48,992 bases of DNA from Deltaproteobacteria bacterium RBG_16_49_23 (GTDB lineage Bacteria; Desulfobacterota; BSN033; UBA1163): assembly GCA_001798855.1 (NCBI GenBank), contig MGQQ01000095.1:1-48992 (forward strand), given 5' to 3'. The notes beneath the pieces are model-generated. The model did no database searches. It was not told where the DNA came from and saw only the letters and a list, made by a program, of their open reading frames with translations. Made by a program: the position numbers and the translations under genes. Shown piece after piece: positions 24,269 to 33,556 of this stretch; the first letter of the stretch is position 1; the number at the start of each line of letters is the position of its first letter.

Positions 24269-24511
24269 ATGAAATTTACTCAATATTTTCTCTATACCAT
24301 AAAGAGGCCTGACCGTGCTAAAATAAAGATGGAATGGATTGAAAGAACAATTAAGAATCCGGACTATACAGAGGTTCAATCGGATAAGAGAATCCGAAAG
24401 TGGAAAAAGATCAAAGAGGAGGGCAAGTTTCTTCGCGTCATCCTACTTCCAGACGGAGAAACGGTCCATAATGCTTTCTTGGATAGAAGTTTTAAGGGAG
24501 AAGCAAGATGA
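24269..24511 (+). CDS. DUF4258-like small protein (putative toxin)
   Basis: 80 aa. The pattern RIRKWKKIKEEGKFLRVILL-DGETVHNAFLDRSF matches the short DUF4258/BrnT-like proteins usually found before a DUF2283 gene. The pair behaves in arrangement like a toxin-antitoxin module, but neither activity is shown. Its stop overlaps the next start (ATGA), so the two are translationally coupled. Confidence 0.65.
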   Translation: MKFTQYFLYTIKRPDRAKIKMEWIERTIKNPDYTEVQSDKRIRKWKKIKEEGKFLRVILLPDGETVHNAFLDRSFKGEAR

Positions 24512-24750
24512 AAATAAAATATTTTTCAGATACTGATACGGCCCTGGTGGAGTTTTCTGACCTCGAAGTTTCCGAAACCAAAGAGATAAACGAGAATATC
24601 TACATCGACCTTGATACTTCAGGCAATCTGGTGGCCATGACGATTGAGCATGCCCGGCAGCAGGCAAGCCTCCCATTTCTATCTTATGAGCAGATAGAGA
24701 AATCACCCGGCAAGTCACTCCAGCGGTCGGCGAGGAGCAGCCGCCGATGA
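24508..24750 (+). CDS. DUF2283 protein (putative antitoxin partner)
   Basis: 80 aa. YFSDTDTALVEFSD and the NIYIDLDTSGNLVAMTIEHA block are typical of DUF2283. The last ~15 residues (KSLQRSARSSRR) are basic and depart from the family, possibly a late frame change. Coupled by ATGA to the upstream DUF4258-like gene. Confidence 0.7.
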   Translation: MKIKYFSDTDTALVEFSDLEVSETKEINENIYIDLDTSGNLVAMTIEHARQQASLPFLSYEQIEKSPGKSLQRSARSSRR

Positions 24751-24826
24751 CCTGAATCGTTATGGATATCGGATGCCTCTCGGTTAGCAATAAAAGATCA
24801 AACCAATTAAAAACAATTTTCAGACA

Positions 24827-25732
24827 TCAAGCCTTCCGCTCGATGATGGTGGCGATGTGGCGGACCATCTGGCGATAGACATCAAGGAAAATTTCAGGAG
24901 AGAGGAAGTAGTCGGGGTTCTCGTCATAAAAGGAAGAGATCAGTCTCTTTGCTGCGGCATCGATATCATGGGTGGACCGGTAGGCTTCTTCCATCTCCGA
25001 CCGTCTCTTTTTCGCCATCTCGATCGTTACCGGGATGAATTTTCTGGCCTCTTCGCCGGTCACATATCCATAATGGTCGGCGCAATAGTACTCCACTTCA
25101 AGAGGCTTTAATCTCTCGAGGCTCTCCTGATATTTGGTGAAGTTCGAGTTTCCCGAAGTGACGATCGTCTCATCGAATGGAATGCCTCCCCCATCCGTGG
25201 GAAAGAGAGCCCTTAGCTCCGGCACATAGGCCGCAAGGCAGCATGACGAATGGCCCGGAATTTCAAAGATCGAAGCCTCTATGCCTCCCAGATCGATCCG
25301 ATCCCCCTCCCGGACCGATCGGCCGGAAACATCATCCCTCCACTCCAGGTCGTATTCTGAATAGACCTCTTCCCGTTCCATCCTTTTAGCCACATTCCGG
25401 CTGAACTCGTTGATCGTGACGATAGCTTTCTCCATCCGGAGGATCTCCCATGCCCTTTCGGAACCACATACTTCGATCTGCGGATGGCGGCGTTTGAAGA
25501 AAGGGATGATCCCCACATGATCAAAGTGGGCGTGAAGGATCAGCATCTTCCGGATCTTTTTCTCATCAATGCCAAATGTTTCCATCTGATGAAGAAGGTC
25601 CGGAACAATGTAGCTCATCCCTCCACTGATGATCATGGAGCTCTTTTTCCCTTCCAGAAGATAGACCCCTGACTCTTTGCGGCCTAAAAACCAGACTCCC
25701 TCTCGAACCCTTCCCGGCTTCCGAACTCTCAT
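24827..25732 (-). CDS. MBL-fold metallo-hydrolase
   Basis: 301 aa. Metal motif HAHFDH at 67-72 (LILHAHFDHVG), then GHSS and a late ADHYGY histidine, all of the beta-lactamase fold superfamily. The long C-terminal helical extension (about 70 residues) is unusual for glyoxalase II. The ATG at 25732 is preferred because AAGGAG lies nine bases upstream; a longer frame to 25795 has no such site. Specific reaction unknown. Confidence 0.82.
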   Translation of the reverse strand: MRVRKPGRVREGVWFLGRKESGVYLLEGKKSSMIISGGMSYIVPDLLHQMETFGIDEKKIRKMLILHAHFDHVGIIPFFKRRHPQIEVCGSERAWEILRMEKAIVTINEFSRNVAKRMEREEVYSEYDLEWRDDVSGRSVREGDRIDLGGIEASIFEIPGHSSCCLAAYVPELRALFPTDGGGIPFDETIVTSGNSNFTKYQESLERLKPLEVEYYCADHYGYVTGEEARKFIPVTIEMAKKRRSEMEEAYRSTHDIDAAAKRLISSFYDENPDYFLSPEIFLDVYRQMVRHIATIIERKA

Positions 25733-25933
25733 CCGTTCTTTTCTCCTTCGCCATGGCGGTGAACCCAATATAACAAAAAGGTGGAGTTGTGGCAATTACG
25801 GGTTGATGGTGAACATAAAAGTGTTGCCTTCTTCTCAAAACAAAGTATGATCTTTGATATCAGGGCAGGGTGGATGTAACCTTTTCAGGTCTTCTTTCGT
25901 CTTAATATGTAAAACCAAAAGGAGGATTTGACA

Positions 25934-26191
25934 ATGGACGAAAAGACAAAAGTTCTAATCTGTCTGAGTGCGGCAACGGCAGCCAACTGCATCCCCTGTT
26001 TTGAACACTATTTTGGAAAAACAGGAACGTTAGACATCTCAAAGGAGGAAGTCCAGATAGCGGTCGATCTGGCCGGCCAGGTGAAAAAAGGGGCTCATAT
26101 GGCCCTGAAAAACCGCATCGACCAGTTGATGGGTGGAGAAAAGAAGTATGACCTGCCTTGCGATAAAAAACAGACTTCATGTTGCGGATAA
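25934..26191 (+). CDS. AhpD/carboxymuconolactone decarboxylase-like small protein
   Basis: 85 aa. SAATAANCIPCFEHYF provides the CxxC pair Cys19 and Cys22 typical of AhpD-like redox proteins, followed by EEVQIAVDLAGQVKKGA. The C terminus adds Cys76 and a Cys83-Cys84-Gly ending, more than the usual number of thiols. AGGAGG precedes the ATG by eight bases (an in-frame TTG at 25928 is less likely). It lies 18 bp before an ECF sigma factor, suggesting a shared redox or metal response. Confidence 0.75.
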   Translation: MDEKTKVLICLSAATAANCIPCFEHYFGKTGTLDISKEEVQIAVDLAGQVKKGAHMALKNRIDQLMGGEKKYDLPCDKKQTSCCG

Positions 26192-26209
26192 TCTCTTAAG
26201 GACTCGGAA

Positions 26210-26797
26210 ATGGAATTCTGGGAAATCTACGATCTATATTACCCGAAGATAAAGCGATTCATTCTCACCCTGGTCAGGAATGAATGGGTGGCGGACGACC
26301 TTCTTCAGGAAACCTTCTTAAGGGTCCGGAATAATATGGATCAATTGAAGGATCCTTCCAGACTCTCTCCATGGATATTTCGTATTGCCTACAATCTCTG
26401 CCAGGACCATTTCCGCCGGTCAAAAACAGTTTCCGGGGAGGAAAGCCTGGATCAGGAAGATACCCGCTTATTTGCGAGGGAGGATATTCAAAAAGAGATG
26501 GAACAGCGCGAGATGGGAGAATGCGTTCAGAACCAGGTCAACCTGCTTCCTGATCCTTTGCGAACGGTCCTTGTCCTTTTTGACATCATAGGGTTTACCC
26601 ATCAGGAGATTGCCGAGACCCTCGGGATTACCTTCGAGAATGTTAAAGTGAAGCTCCACAGGGCCCGGAAAAAATTAAAAACGATTCTTGAAGAAAAATG
26701 CGCTTTTGAGAGAGATGAAAGGGATGTCCTGGTATGCCTGCCCGCCGACCAGAAACCGGAAAAGAAAAAAGTTCCATTGAAAAAGAGGAAAGGATGA
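26210..26797 (+). CDS. ECF-type RNA polymerase sigma factor
   Basis: 195 aa. Region 2 (residues ~5-72) includes VADDLLQETFLRV and PWIFRIAYNLCQDHFRR; region 4 (~105-165) has LPDPLRTVLVLFDIIGFT and HQEIAETLGITFENVKVKLHRARKK. The C-terminal tail has Cys164 and Cys176 and a lysine-rich end. No anti-sigma gene is adjacent; the AhpD-like Cys-rich gene upstream may take part in the control. Confidence 0.87.
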   Translation: MEFWEIYDLYYPKIKRFILTLVRNEWVADDLLQETFLRVRNNMDQLKDPSRLSPWIFRIAYNLCQDHFRRSKTVSGEESLDQEDTRLFAREDIQKEMEQREMGECVQNQVNLLPDPLRTVLVLFDIIGFTHQEIAETLGITFENVKVKLHRARKKLKTILEEKCAFERDERDVLVCLPADQKPEKKKVPLKKRKG

Positions 26798-26849
26798 TTA
26801 GTTGCCTGATCTCATGAGGGAATGGGACCCCATTCCTTATGGATGAGGT

Positions 26850-26925
26850 TGGTGGAGCAGAGCGGGATCGAACCGCCGGCCTCCAGAGTGCGATTCTGGC
26901 GCTCTCCCAGCTGAGCTACTGCCCC
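26850..26925 (-). tRNA. tRNA-Ala (anticodon CGC)
   Basis: On the minus strand a full cloverleaf folds: acceptor GGGGCAG/CTGCTCC with the G3-U70 pair that identifies alanine tRNA, D-arm GCTC/GAGC, anticodon stem CCAGA/TCTGG around the loop ATCGCAC (anticodon CGC), T-loop TTCGATC, discriminator A and an encoded CCA. Length 76. No integrase or duplicated 3' end beside it. Confidence 0.92.
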
Positions 26926-27017
26926 TCTATGATGTTATAGGCTATAGGCGTGAGGTTTGAGGCTTACCCTAACATTTTTACCCAAAATGCGTTTGCCCCC
27001 TGCCTCCTTCCTCAAAA

Positions 27018-27881
27018 CTAATGCCTCACACTTTTCAGATACCTTTTCAATTTCAGGCCGATCTCGGGATGCTTCAAACCAAAAGAGAGATTGGCTTGAA
27101 GGTAACCCAATTTATCTCCGGCATCGTAGCGGTCGCCGACAAATTGGTATCCATAGATGGGGACCTCCCTGTTCAGCTCCTTCAAGCCATCCGTAAGCTG
27201 GATCTCCCCTCTGCTGTCGGGTTTAACCTTCTCCAGTATATCAAAGATGCGGGATGGAAGGATATACCTTCCGATGATGGCAAGATTGGAGGGCGCCTTT
27301 CCCCTCTCTGGCTTCTCCACCATCTCCTCGACAGAATAAACCCGATTCCTAACCTTTTTGCCCTTGATGATTCCATAGAGATGGGTCTCGGTTCTGGGGA
27401 CGGCCTGAATCGCCAGAAGCGCACCGTCCATATTCTGATAAACATCCATCATTTGACGGATGCATGGGACTCTGGCATCGATCAGGTCATCGCCTAACAG
27501 GACGGCAAAGGGTTCCTTACCCACAACTTTTTTGGCGCAGAGGATGGCATGTCCCAGGCCTAAAGGCTCTTTCTGCCTCACCGAGACGAGCGTCACCATC
27601 CCGGCGATCTCCTGGACAATTTTCAGGAGATCTTGCCTTCCCTTCTTCCTGAGGTGGTTCTCGAGTTCGCTCGAGGTGTCGAAGTGGTCTTCGATTGAAC
27701 CCTTCTCCCTGCCGGTGATGAGGATCACCTCTTCGATGCCTGCCGAAGCCACCTCTTCCATAATATACTGGATGGTGGGCTTATCGACAATGGGCAACAG
27801 TTCCTTTGGAACGACCTTTGTCGCCGGAAGAAACCGTGTTCCGAAACCCGCTGCCGGTATCACTGCTTTCTTCACCTTCAT
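27018..27881 (-). CDS. galU: UTP--glucose-1-phosphate uridylyltransferase
   Basis: Makes UDP-glucose for surface polysaccharides, 287 aa. The N-terminal nucleotide-binding loop AAGFGTRFLPATKVVPKELL and IQYIMEEVASAGIEEVILIT are GalU hallmarks; GEIQLTDGL is near the C terminus. The ATG at 27881 overlaps the response regulator stop by one base (TGATG). It is the last gene of a five-gene operon with dksA-like, galT, histidine kinase and response regulator genes. Confidence 0.93.
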   Translation of the reverse strand: MKVKKAVIPAAGFGTRFLPATKVVPKELLPIVDKPTIQYIMEEVASAGIEEVILITGREKGSIEDHFDTSSELENHLRKKGRQDLLKIVQEIAGMVTLVSVRQKEPLGLGHAILCAKKVVGKEPFAVLLGDDLIDARVPCIRQMMDVYQNMDGALLAIQAVPRTETHLYGIIKGKKVRNRVYSVEEMVEKPERGKAPSNLAIIGRYILPSRIFDILEKVKPDSRGEIQLTDGLKELNREVPIYGYQFVGDRYDAGDKLGYLQANLSFGLKHPEIGLKLKRYLKSVRH

Positions 27882-28234
27882 CAAAGCCCCAGAAGCCTCC
27901 CAATCATTGTTTTTAATTCTGTCAAGTCGGCACACTTGACCACATAAGCATCAGATGCCCAGGTCGTCAGATCCTGTTTATACTCTCCATAGGCGGAGCA
28001 CATGATGATGGGGAGTTCCCTCTCTGTCTCCCGTATCCGCTTGAGCGTCTCAATTCCGTTGATTCCCGGCATCTTGATGTCAAGAGTGATGAGATCGGGT
28101 TTGAACAGGAGGAGCTGTTCCAGGGCCTCCTGGCCATTCCTGGCCACCTCTACGACAAATCCTTCTTCTTCCAGTTCCTCTTTATAGAGGAGGCGGATGC
28201 TCTCTTCATCATCGACGACCAGTATCTTTTTCAT
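27881..28234 (-). CDS. Single-domain response regulator
   Basis: 117 aa receiver domain only: acidic pair Asp8-Asp9, phospho-acceptor Asp52 (ITLDIKMPG), Thr/Ser switch at CSAYG (~80) and Lys100 (VVKCAD). No output domain. Overlaps the histidine kinase by four bases (ATGA) and galU by one, so it is probably the direct partner of that kinase. Confidence 0.88.
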   Translation of the reverse strand: MKKILVVDDEESIRLLYKEELEEEGFVVEVARNGQEALEQLLLFKPDLITLDIKMPGINGIETLKRIRETERELPIIMCSAYGEYKQDLTTWASDAYVVKCADLTELKTMIGRLLGL

Positions 28235-29733
28235 TTCTGTTTCTCCTCGCGCGCCGGAAGGGTGAGGATGAAGGTCGCGCCTCTACCGGGATGGTTGTTC
28301 ACTTCGATCTGACCCTGATGGGTGGTCACAATCTTATGGATGATGGGCAGGCCCAGACCCAGGCGGTTATCTTTTGTCGTATAGAAAGGATTGAAGATGT
28401 GGTGAAGGGCTTCAGGGTCAATGCCTGCCCCTGTGTCCTCGACCTCCACCCTGACAAAGGAGGAGCCATTCTTCGAAAGAGGATGAATTCGGACGGAGAG
28501 CTTTCCCTTTCTGTCCATCGATTCACAGGCGTTGTTGATCAGATTAAAGAAGGCCTGCTTGATTTGGTAATAGTCGCCTTTCACCCCGGGGACCTTCTCT
28601 GAAAACTCCTTGGCAATCTCAATGCCCCCGCTTCTTAACTTCTCTGAAATCATGGAGAGACTCTCCTCCATCACCTCGCGCAGGTCCAGTTCCTTGAGGA
28701 CCATGGCTTCTTCATGAGTATAGGTGAGGATATCGCTCAGAATCTTCTCGACTCTTTCCACCTCTTTCACGATCGTCCGGGTATATCGCTTCTCCGGGGC
28801 ATCGGCCGGAAGGGTGCGATCGAGGCGACGCGCAAATCCCCCGATGGAGACAAGGGGATTTCTGATCTCATGGGCAATGGAGGTAGAGAGTTCTCCTAAT
28901 GCAGCCATCTTCTCCTGATGGACCAGGAAGGTCTGGGCCTCTTTCAGTTGCTGATGGACTTCCTCTAAATTCCTGTAGAGCATAGCATTTTCAATGGCCA
29001 GCCCTGCCTGGCTGGAGAACATGGTGAGATAACCGATATCCTCTTCAGTGATCGGATTCCGATTGTAGAGGTTATCCACCAGGATCACACCGATGACCTT
29101 TCCCTTTCCCCAGAGCGGAACGGTTGCAAAGGCATAGATCTTGGGATCGCGGCTGAGATGTTCGCTCACATAACATCCGACTTCCGAACCCAGGTGACAC
29201 CCTCTTTCGCACCGGGTCTGAAGCCATTCTTCTTTATCATGTGGAAACCGTATATTAAAAGGCCTTCCCTCGAGAACGGTCCGCGAAAGAATGCACTGTT
29301 CATGCTCCATTGCAATTTGAATTCCCTTTACGATGAAGTTGAGGACGGAATGGTTCTCGGTGGATGACTCGATCTGAGCGATCAGCTTGGAGGTGTCCCT
29401 CTTTCGTTGAGAGAGGGCGGACCAAATCTCTCCAGCCTCCTCCGCGTTATTCGGACCGACAGCCATCGTCCCTGCCAGGGCATGATTCTTTTCATCGACG
29501 AGAAAGAGCATGGCCCGGTTAAACCCCAGTCCGTCACCCATGGTAATGGCCGTCAGGGTCATATGGACGATTCGCTCAAAATGGACAGTGGTGAGCAACG
29601 CCTTGTTCAGCTCCAGCAGGGTGGAGAGCTGTTTCACCCTTCTATTGTGATCCTGCTCCATCAAGGAGATTTCGCTTTGGGTCATGGCATTCTCAATCGC
29701 ACAGGACATCTGGTTGGCCATGGTCAGGAGCAA
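28231..29733 (-). CDS. GAF-domain sensor histidine kinase, possibly N-terminally truncated
   Basis: 500 aa cytosolic kinase. A GAF domain spans about residues 35-250, a dimerisation helix follows with His288 (SIAHEIRNPL), then N-box NLINNACESM, G1 DTGAGI, F-box FNPFYTTK and G2 GLGLPI. There is no membrane segment. The first residues (LLTMANQMSCAIENA) look like the closing helix of another GAF domain, as if an upstream domain had been cut off, and the start codon is TTG with GAGGGG seven bases upstream. galT ends 19 bp upstream. Coupled to the response regulator by ATGA. Confidence 0.87.
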   Translation of the reverse strand: MLLTMANQMSCAIENAMTQSEISLMEQDHNRRVKQLSTLLELNKALLTTVHFERIVHMTLTAITMGDGLGFNRAMLFLVDEKNHALAGTMAVGPNNAEEAGEIWSALSQRKRDTSKLIAQIESSTENHSVLNFIVKGIQIAMEHEQCILSRTVLEGRPFNIRFPHDKEEWLQTRCERGCHLGSEVGCYVSEHLSRDPKIYAFATVPLWGKGKVIGVILVDNLYNRNPITEEDIGYLTMFSSQAGLAIENAMLYRNLEEVHQQLKEAQTFLVHQEKMAALGELSTSIAHEIRNPLVSIGGFARRLDRTLPADAPEKRYTRTIVKEVERVEKILSDILTYTHEEAMVLKELDLREVMEESLSMISEKLRSGGIEIAKEFSEKVPGVKGDYYQIKQAFFNLINNACESMDRKGKLSVRIHPLSKNGSSFVRVEVEDTGAGIDPEALHHIFNPFYTTKDNRLGLGLPIIHKIVTTHQGQIEVNNHPGRGATFILTLPAREEKQK

Positions 29734-29752
29734 CTGTAAACCCCTCGACCGG

Positions 29753-30766
29753 CTATCTCGCCTCTCTCATATACTCTGCGGCCTCTTCCGGAGGGGTGGG
29801 ATTAATAAAAAATGCAGTCCCCCATTCGAAACCGGCCATTTTGGTCAATTTAGGGGTGATCTCAATATGCCAATGGTAGCAGTCTTTGTCCCGACTCGGA
29901 AAGGGGGAGTTATGGATGATGAGATTATATGGTGGATCTTTGAGCACGAGGTCAAGCCTCCGAAGGACATCCTGCAATATCTGAGCTGCCCCTTCATAGG
30001 GGAAGGGCCCGCGGAAGGGGTCCACATATCCTAAGGCAAAATTTGGATTATGGCTCTTCGGCAGGATCCATGTCTCAAAAGGAAAACTGGAGGCAAAGGG
30101 AGCGATGGAGACAAACGTCTCATTTTCACTGATGACCCGTTTTCTCTGTTGAAGCTCTTGTCGGATCACGTCGCAAAAAACGCATCGGTCTTTGTACTGG
30201 AAATAGTCCCTTGCTCCTTCGATCTCCTCGGCCACACGCTTTGGAACGATAGGCAGGGCAATCAGCTGGGAATGAGGATGCTCAAGAGATGCTCCGGCTG
30301 CCACGCCGTGGTTTTTGAAGACGATGACAAATTGAAATCGTGAGTCACGCCTTAAATCGATGACCCGCTCACGATAGGCTCGAAGGACATTTTCAACGCC
30401 CTTTAACGGCAGGGTGGCTAGGCTCTCATGATGAAGGGGTGTTTCGATCACCACCTCATGGGCGCCTACCCCGTTCATCCTGTCATAAACCCCGTCCCCT
30501 TCGCGGTCCAAGTCTCCTTCAATTCGGAGAGCGGGGAACTTATTTGGGACAACCCGAAGGGACCAACCTCTCGAGTTCGGAGGATTGCTGTTATCCCGGA
30601 AGGCCAACACCTCCGGAGGGGTCCGATCTTCATTCCCTTCACAGAGAGGACAGAACCCACCGAGAGGCCTTCGTTCTTCCTGTGTAAAATCGGAAGGTCT
30701 TCTGCTTCGTTCCGTCGCAATGATGACCCATCTTCCAAGAACAGGGTCTTTTCTCAGCTCAGTCAT
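29753..30766 (-). CDS. galT: Galactose-1-phosphate uridylyltransferase
   Basis: Exchanges UMP between UDP-glucose and galactose-1-phosphate (Leloir pathway), 337 aa. Zinc ligands CPLC (39-42) and a second CVFC motif, the HxHxQ active site HPHSQ with nucleophile His165, and the late CYHWHIEITPK segment are present. Lies between the dksA-like gene (32 bp) and a histidine kinase (19 bp), with galU at the operon end providing UDP-glucose chemistry. Confidence 0.92.
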   Translation of the reverse strand: MTELRKDPVLGRWVIIATERSRRPSDFTQEERRPLGGFCPLCEGNEDRTPPEVLAFRDNSNPPNSRGWSLRVVPNKFPALRIEGDLDREGDGVYDRMNGVGAHEVVIETPLHHESLATLPLKGVENVLRAYRERVIDLRRDSRFQFVIVFKNHGVAAGASLEHPHSQLIALPIVPKRVAEEIEGARDYFQYKDRCVFCDVIRQELQQRKRVISENETFVSIAPFASSFPFETWILPKSHNPNFALGYVDPFRGPFPYEGAAQILQDVLRRLDLVLKDPPYNLIIHNSPFPSRDKDCYHWHIEITPKLTKMAGFEWGTAFFINPTPPEEAAEYMREAR

Positions 30767-30798
30767 AATAGGTTTTCAGGTTGAGTGAATGGGAAGGC

Positions 30799-31197
30799 TT
30801 AAGAGGGGAATTTTTTCTTCGGCCTCGATCCCCTGAGCCTCTCTTTCCGCTCCTGGTCCTCTAATTCGGTTTTGCATTCGATGCAGAGCGTGGTGACGGG
30901 TCTTGCCATCAATCTTTTCTCGGAGATGGATTTTCCGCAGGATTCACAGAAACCAAAGGTGCCGTTGTCAATTCGATCCATGGCTTCTTTTACCTTCAGG
31001 ATCAGTTTTCTTTCACGATCCTTGATCCTCAGGAGGAAGTTCCGGTCCGACTCCAGAGAAGCCCGGTCCGTCGGGTCGGGAAAGTCACCGTTGCGATCAT
31101 GCCGCATGCCGCTGCAAGTCTTTCCGGCTTCGACTAACAGATTGTGAAGCTGCCCCTCAAGGAACCCTTTAAAATAGAGAAGTTTCTCTTGATCCAC
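30799..31197 (-). CDS. DksA/TraR-family zinc-finger regulator
   Basis: 132 aa. Long N-terminal coiled-coil with the acidic tip motif DPTDRAS (~41-47), then zinc cysteines Cys84, Cys87, Cys105 and Cys108. By family it binds RNA polymerase through the secondary channel and tunes transcription with ppGpp. GTG start preceded by AAGGAGAGG. First gene of the galT-galU operon; whether it is the main DksA or a paralogue cannot be told. Confidence 0.87.
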   Translation of the reverse strand: MDQEKLLYFKGFLEGQLHNLLVEAGKTCSGMRHDRNGDFPDPTDRASLESDRNFLLRIKDRERKLILKVKEAMDRIDNGTFGFCESCGKSISEKRLMARPVTTLCIECKTELEDQERKERLRGSRPKKKFPS

Positions 31198-31345
31198 TCT
31201 GTTCCTCTCCTTCTATCCGATAAAATCTCTTCCATCGGGAGAAAGCTTAATCTTCATTTTAGAATATTTTTTTAAAGAAAAGCAAATCGTAAGTCTCTAA
31301 TTTCTCCCTCGCTCCTCTTTTCAAAAAGGAGAAGTCGGGAATTGG

Positions 31346-32320
31346 TTAGGAGACAAAATGGCAGGCGACGAGATGGTCCTCTCCCTGATCCAGGAGGATT
31401 GGCTCTTCCATCCGGCATCTCTCTCTTGAATGGGGGCATCTCAGCTGGAAGAGACATCCCTTTTCCAGAGAATGGAAAGGGAGCTCCTCCCGGGCAGGAC
31501 CCTCCTGAGTTCTTCCTGAAGGCTTCAGTCTGGGGATGGCCTGAAGCAGGATTTGAGTGTAGGGATGGAGCGGCCGCCGGAAGAGGTCTTCTCCATCGGC
31601 CATCTCGACGATTTTTCCCAGATACATCACGGCAATTCGATCGCTGATATGTTTGACGATGCGGAGGTCATGGGAGATGAAGAGATAGGTGAAGCCCAGT
31701 TGATCCCGCAGGTCCATCAGGAGGTTAAGGATCTGGGCCTGGATGGAGACATCCAGGGCTGAGACAGGCTCATCGGCAATGATCAGTTCCGGGTTGAGTG
31801 AGATCGCCCTGGCAATGCCAATCCTCTGGCGTTGTCCGCCGCTGAATTCATGGGGATAACGCATCGCATCCCGGGGATGGAGTCCAACCTTCATAAGGAT
31901 CTCCGAGACCTTTTCAACCTTCTCCCGTCCCTGTGCCACTCGGTGAACCTCCAGGCCTTCACCCACGATCTCTCCCACCCTCATCCTGGGGTTGAGTGAT
32001 TCATAGGGGTCCTGAAAGATAAACTGCATATAGGGCCTTAATCTTCTGAGTTCTTCCCGGTTAAGGTCCACAATATTCTTTCCTTTGAAAAAGATCTGAC
32101 CGGAAGTCGGCTCAATCAATCTCAGAATCGATTTGCCCGCTGTCGTCTTTCCGCAGCCGCTCTCCCCCACCAACCCGAGCGTTTCTCCCCTCCGGATGGA
32201 GAAGGTAATGTCATCCACCGCACGGATAGGTTTTCTGTCCGAGGAGAAAAGCCTCTCCCGGTAGAAATACTTTCTCAGATGTTGAACCTGAAGTAAGAAA
32301 TCGTTCTCAGACATATTCAT
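31346..32320 (-). CDS. oppF: Oligopeptide/dipeptide ABC transporter ATP-binding protein (OppF/DppF)
   Basis: 324 aa with Walker A GESGCGKT, signature [13 protein letters not shown], Walker [13 protein letters not shown] and the oligopeptide-specific C-terminal segment with Cys-rich [14 protein letters not shown]. Cytoplasmic ATPase of the peptide importer. Starts at ATG 32320 or 32314; no clear ribosome site. Separated from oppD by 225 bp of repeat. Confidence 0.9.
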   Translation of the reverse strand: MNMSENDFLLQVQHLRKYFYRERLFSSDRKPIRAVDDITFSIRRGETLGLVGESGCGKTTAGKSILRLIEPTSGQIFFKGKNIVDLNREELRRLRPYMQFIFQDPYESLNPRMRVGEIVGEGLEVHRVAQGREKVEKVSEILMKVGLHPRDAMRYPHEFSGGQRQRIGIARAISLNPELIIADEPVSALDVSIQAQILNLLMDLRDQLGFTYLFISHDLRIVKHISDRIAVMYLGKIVEMADGEDLFRRPLHPYTQILLQAIPRLKPSGRTQEGPAREELPFHSLEKGCLFQLRCPHSRERCRMEEPILLDQGEDHLVACHFVS

Positions 32321-32442
32321 TTATTTCAATAGTTTCATGTCTTAGATTGCAAGTTTATTTTTTAACTTGAAACTTTAAACTTCCAACTTAAAACTAAATT
32401 TACTAATCAGCCCATAATAGAGAAGACATATTCTTCTGAAAA

Positions 32443-32520
32443 TCTCCCCTAACCCCTCTTTTCCAAAGAGGGGTATTGTTCCTCCCTTTTATAAGGGAGG
32501 TGAGAAGGGATTTTATAAAA
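32443..32520. repeat. Palindromic repeat between oppF and oppD
   Basis: CCCCTAACCCCTCTTTTCC / AAAGAGGGG arms and GGGAGGTGAGAAGGGATTTTAT, of the same family as the 1070 and 4185 repeats. It interrupts an otherwise compact operon. Confidence 0.6.
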
Positions 32521-32545
32521 CAATGTCGTTATTATTATGGACTGA

Positions 32546-33526
32546 TTAATAACAACATACTTTCCATCGAATGCAACGGCTGAAATGGTTGTCATTCACC
32601 TGAAAGAGAGGAGGCTCTTCCTTCTTGCAGTCTTCGATCATCAGGTAACACCGCGGATGAAACTTACAGCCCATCGGCAGGTCCATCGGGTTCGGGACCT
32701 GACCGGGGATCGCATTGAGTCTTTTTCTCTTGTCTTCAAGCTGAGGAATCGACTCTAAAAGCCCCCTCGTATAGGGATGCCGCATCTCCCCAAAGATGGT
32801 CTCGATGGGACCGTACTCTACAATCCTTCCCGCATACATCACCGCCACCCGGTCCGCTATCTCCGCCACCACGCCCAGGTCATGAGTAATCAGCATCACA
32901 GCCATTCTCATCTCCCTCTGGATCTCTCTCATGAGACGGAGGACCTGCGCCTGTATGGTTACATCGAGCGCCGTCGTCGGTTCATCCGCAATAAGGAGTT
33001 TGGGCTGGCAGGAGAGGGCCATGGCGATCATTGCCCGCTGCCGCATCCCTCCGCTCAGTTGATGAGGATAGGAATCGATCCTTGCCTCGGGAGAGGGGAT
33101 CTTCACCCGGTCTAACATCTCAATGGCTTTCTTTCTGGCCTCTTTTTTATCGGGATTCTGGTGAAGCTGGATGGCTTCCATAATCTGATCCCCGATCGTA
33201 AAGACGGGATTGAGCGAGGTCATCGGTTCCTGGAAGATCATGGAGATATCATTTCCCCTCACCTTTTCCATTTCCTTCTCTTCCAGTTTTAGAAGATTTC
33301 TTCCGTCAAAAAAAATCTCACCGCTCGCGATTTTCCCGGGAGGGGTTGGAATCAGCCTCAGCAGGGAGAGACCTGTCACACTCTTTCCGCATCCGGATTC
33401 GCCCACGAGACTGAGAATCTCTCCCTCGAAAATCTCAAAACTCACGTCTTCAACCGCTTTCACCACCCCATCCTCCGTGAAGAAATGGGTGGAGAGAGAG
33501 CGAACATCTAAAAGAGGCGTTTTCAT
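32546..33526 (-). CDS. oppD: Oligopeptide/dipeptide ABC transporter ATP-binding protein (OppD/DppD)
   Basis: 326 aa from the ATG at 33526 (MKTPLLDV); in-frame ATGs at 33535 and 33556 lie in AT-rich repeat DNA and none has a clear ribosome site. Walker A GESGCGKS, signature [14 protein letters not shown], Walker [13 protein letters not shown] and the C-terminal [14 protein letters not shown] oligopeptide-binding cysteines. Partner ATPase of OppF. Confidence 0.9.
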   Translation of the reverse strand: MKTPLLDVRSLSTHFFTEDGVVKAVEDVSFEIFEGEILSLVGESGCGKSVTGLSLLRLIPTPPGKIASGEIFFDGRNLLKLEEKEMEKVRGNDISMIFQEPMTSLNPVFTIGDQIMEAIQLHQNPDKKEARKKAIEMLDRVKIPSPEARIDSYPHQLSGGMRQRAMIAMALSCQPKLLIADEPTTALDVTIQAQVLRLMREIQREMRMAVMLITHDLGVVAEIADRVAVMYAGRIVEYGPIETIFGEMRHPYTRGLLESIPQLEDKRKRLNAIPGQVPNPMDLPMGCKFHPRCYLMIEDCKKEEPPLFQVNDNHFSRCIRWKVCCY

Positions 33527-33556
33527 AATAACCATTTTGCAATGATCAATTGTCAA

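Noticed and set aside
26850..26925. tRNA-linked integration site
   Set aside because: There is no integrase, no duplicated tRNA 3' end nearby, and the flanking genes look like ordinary chromosome.
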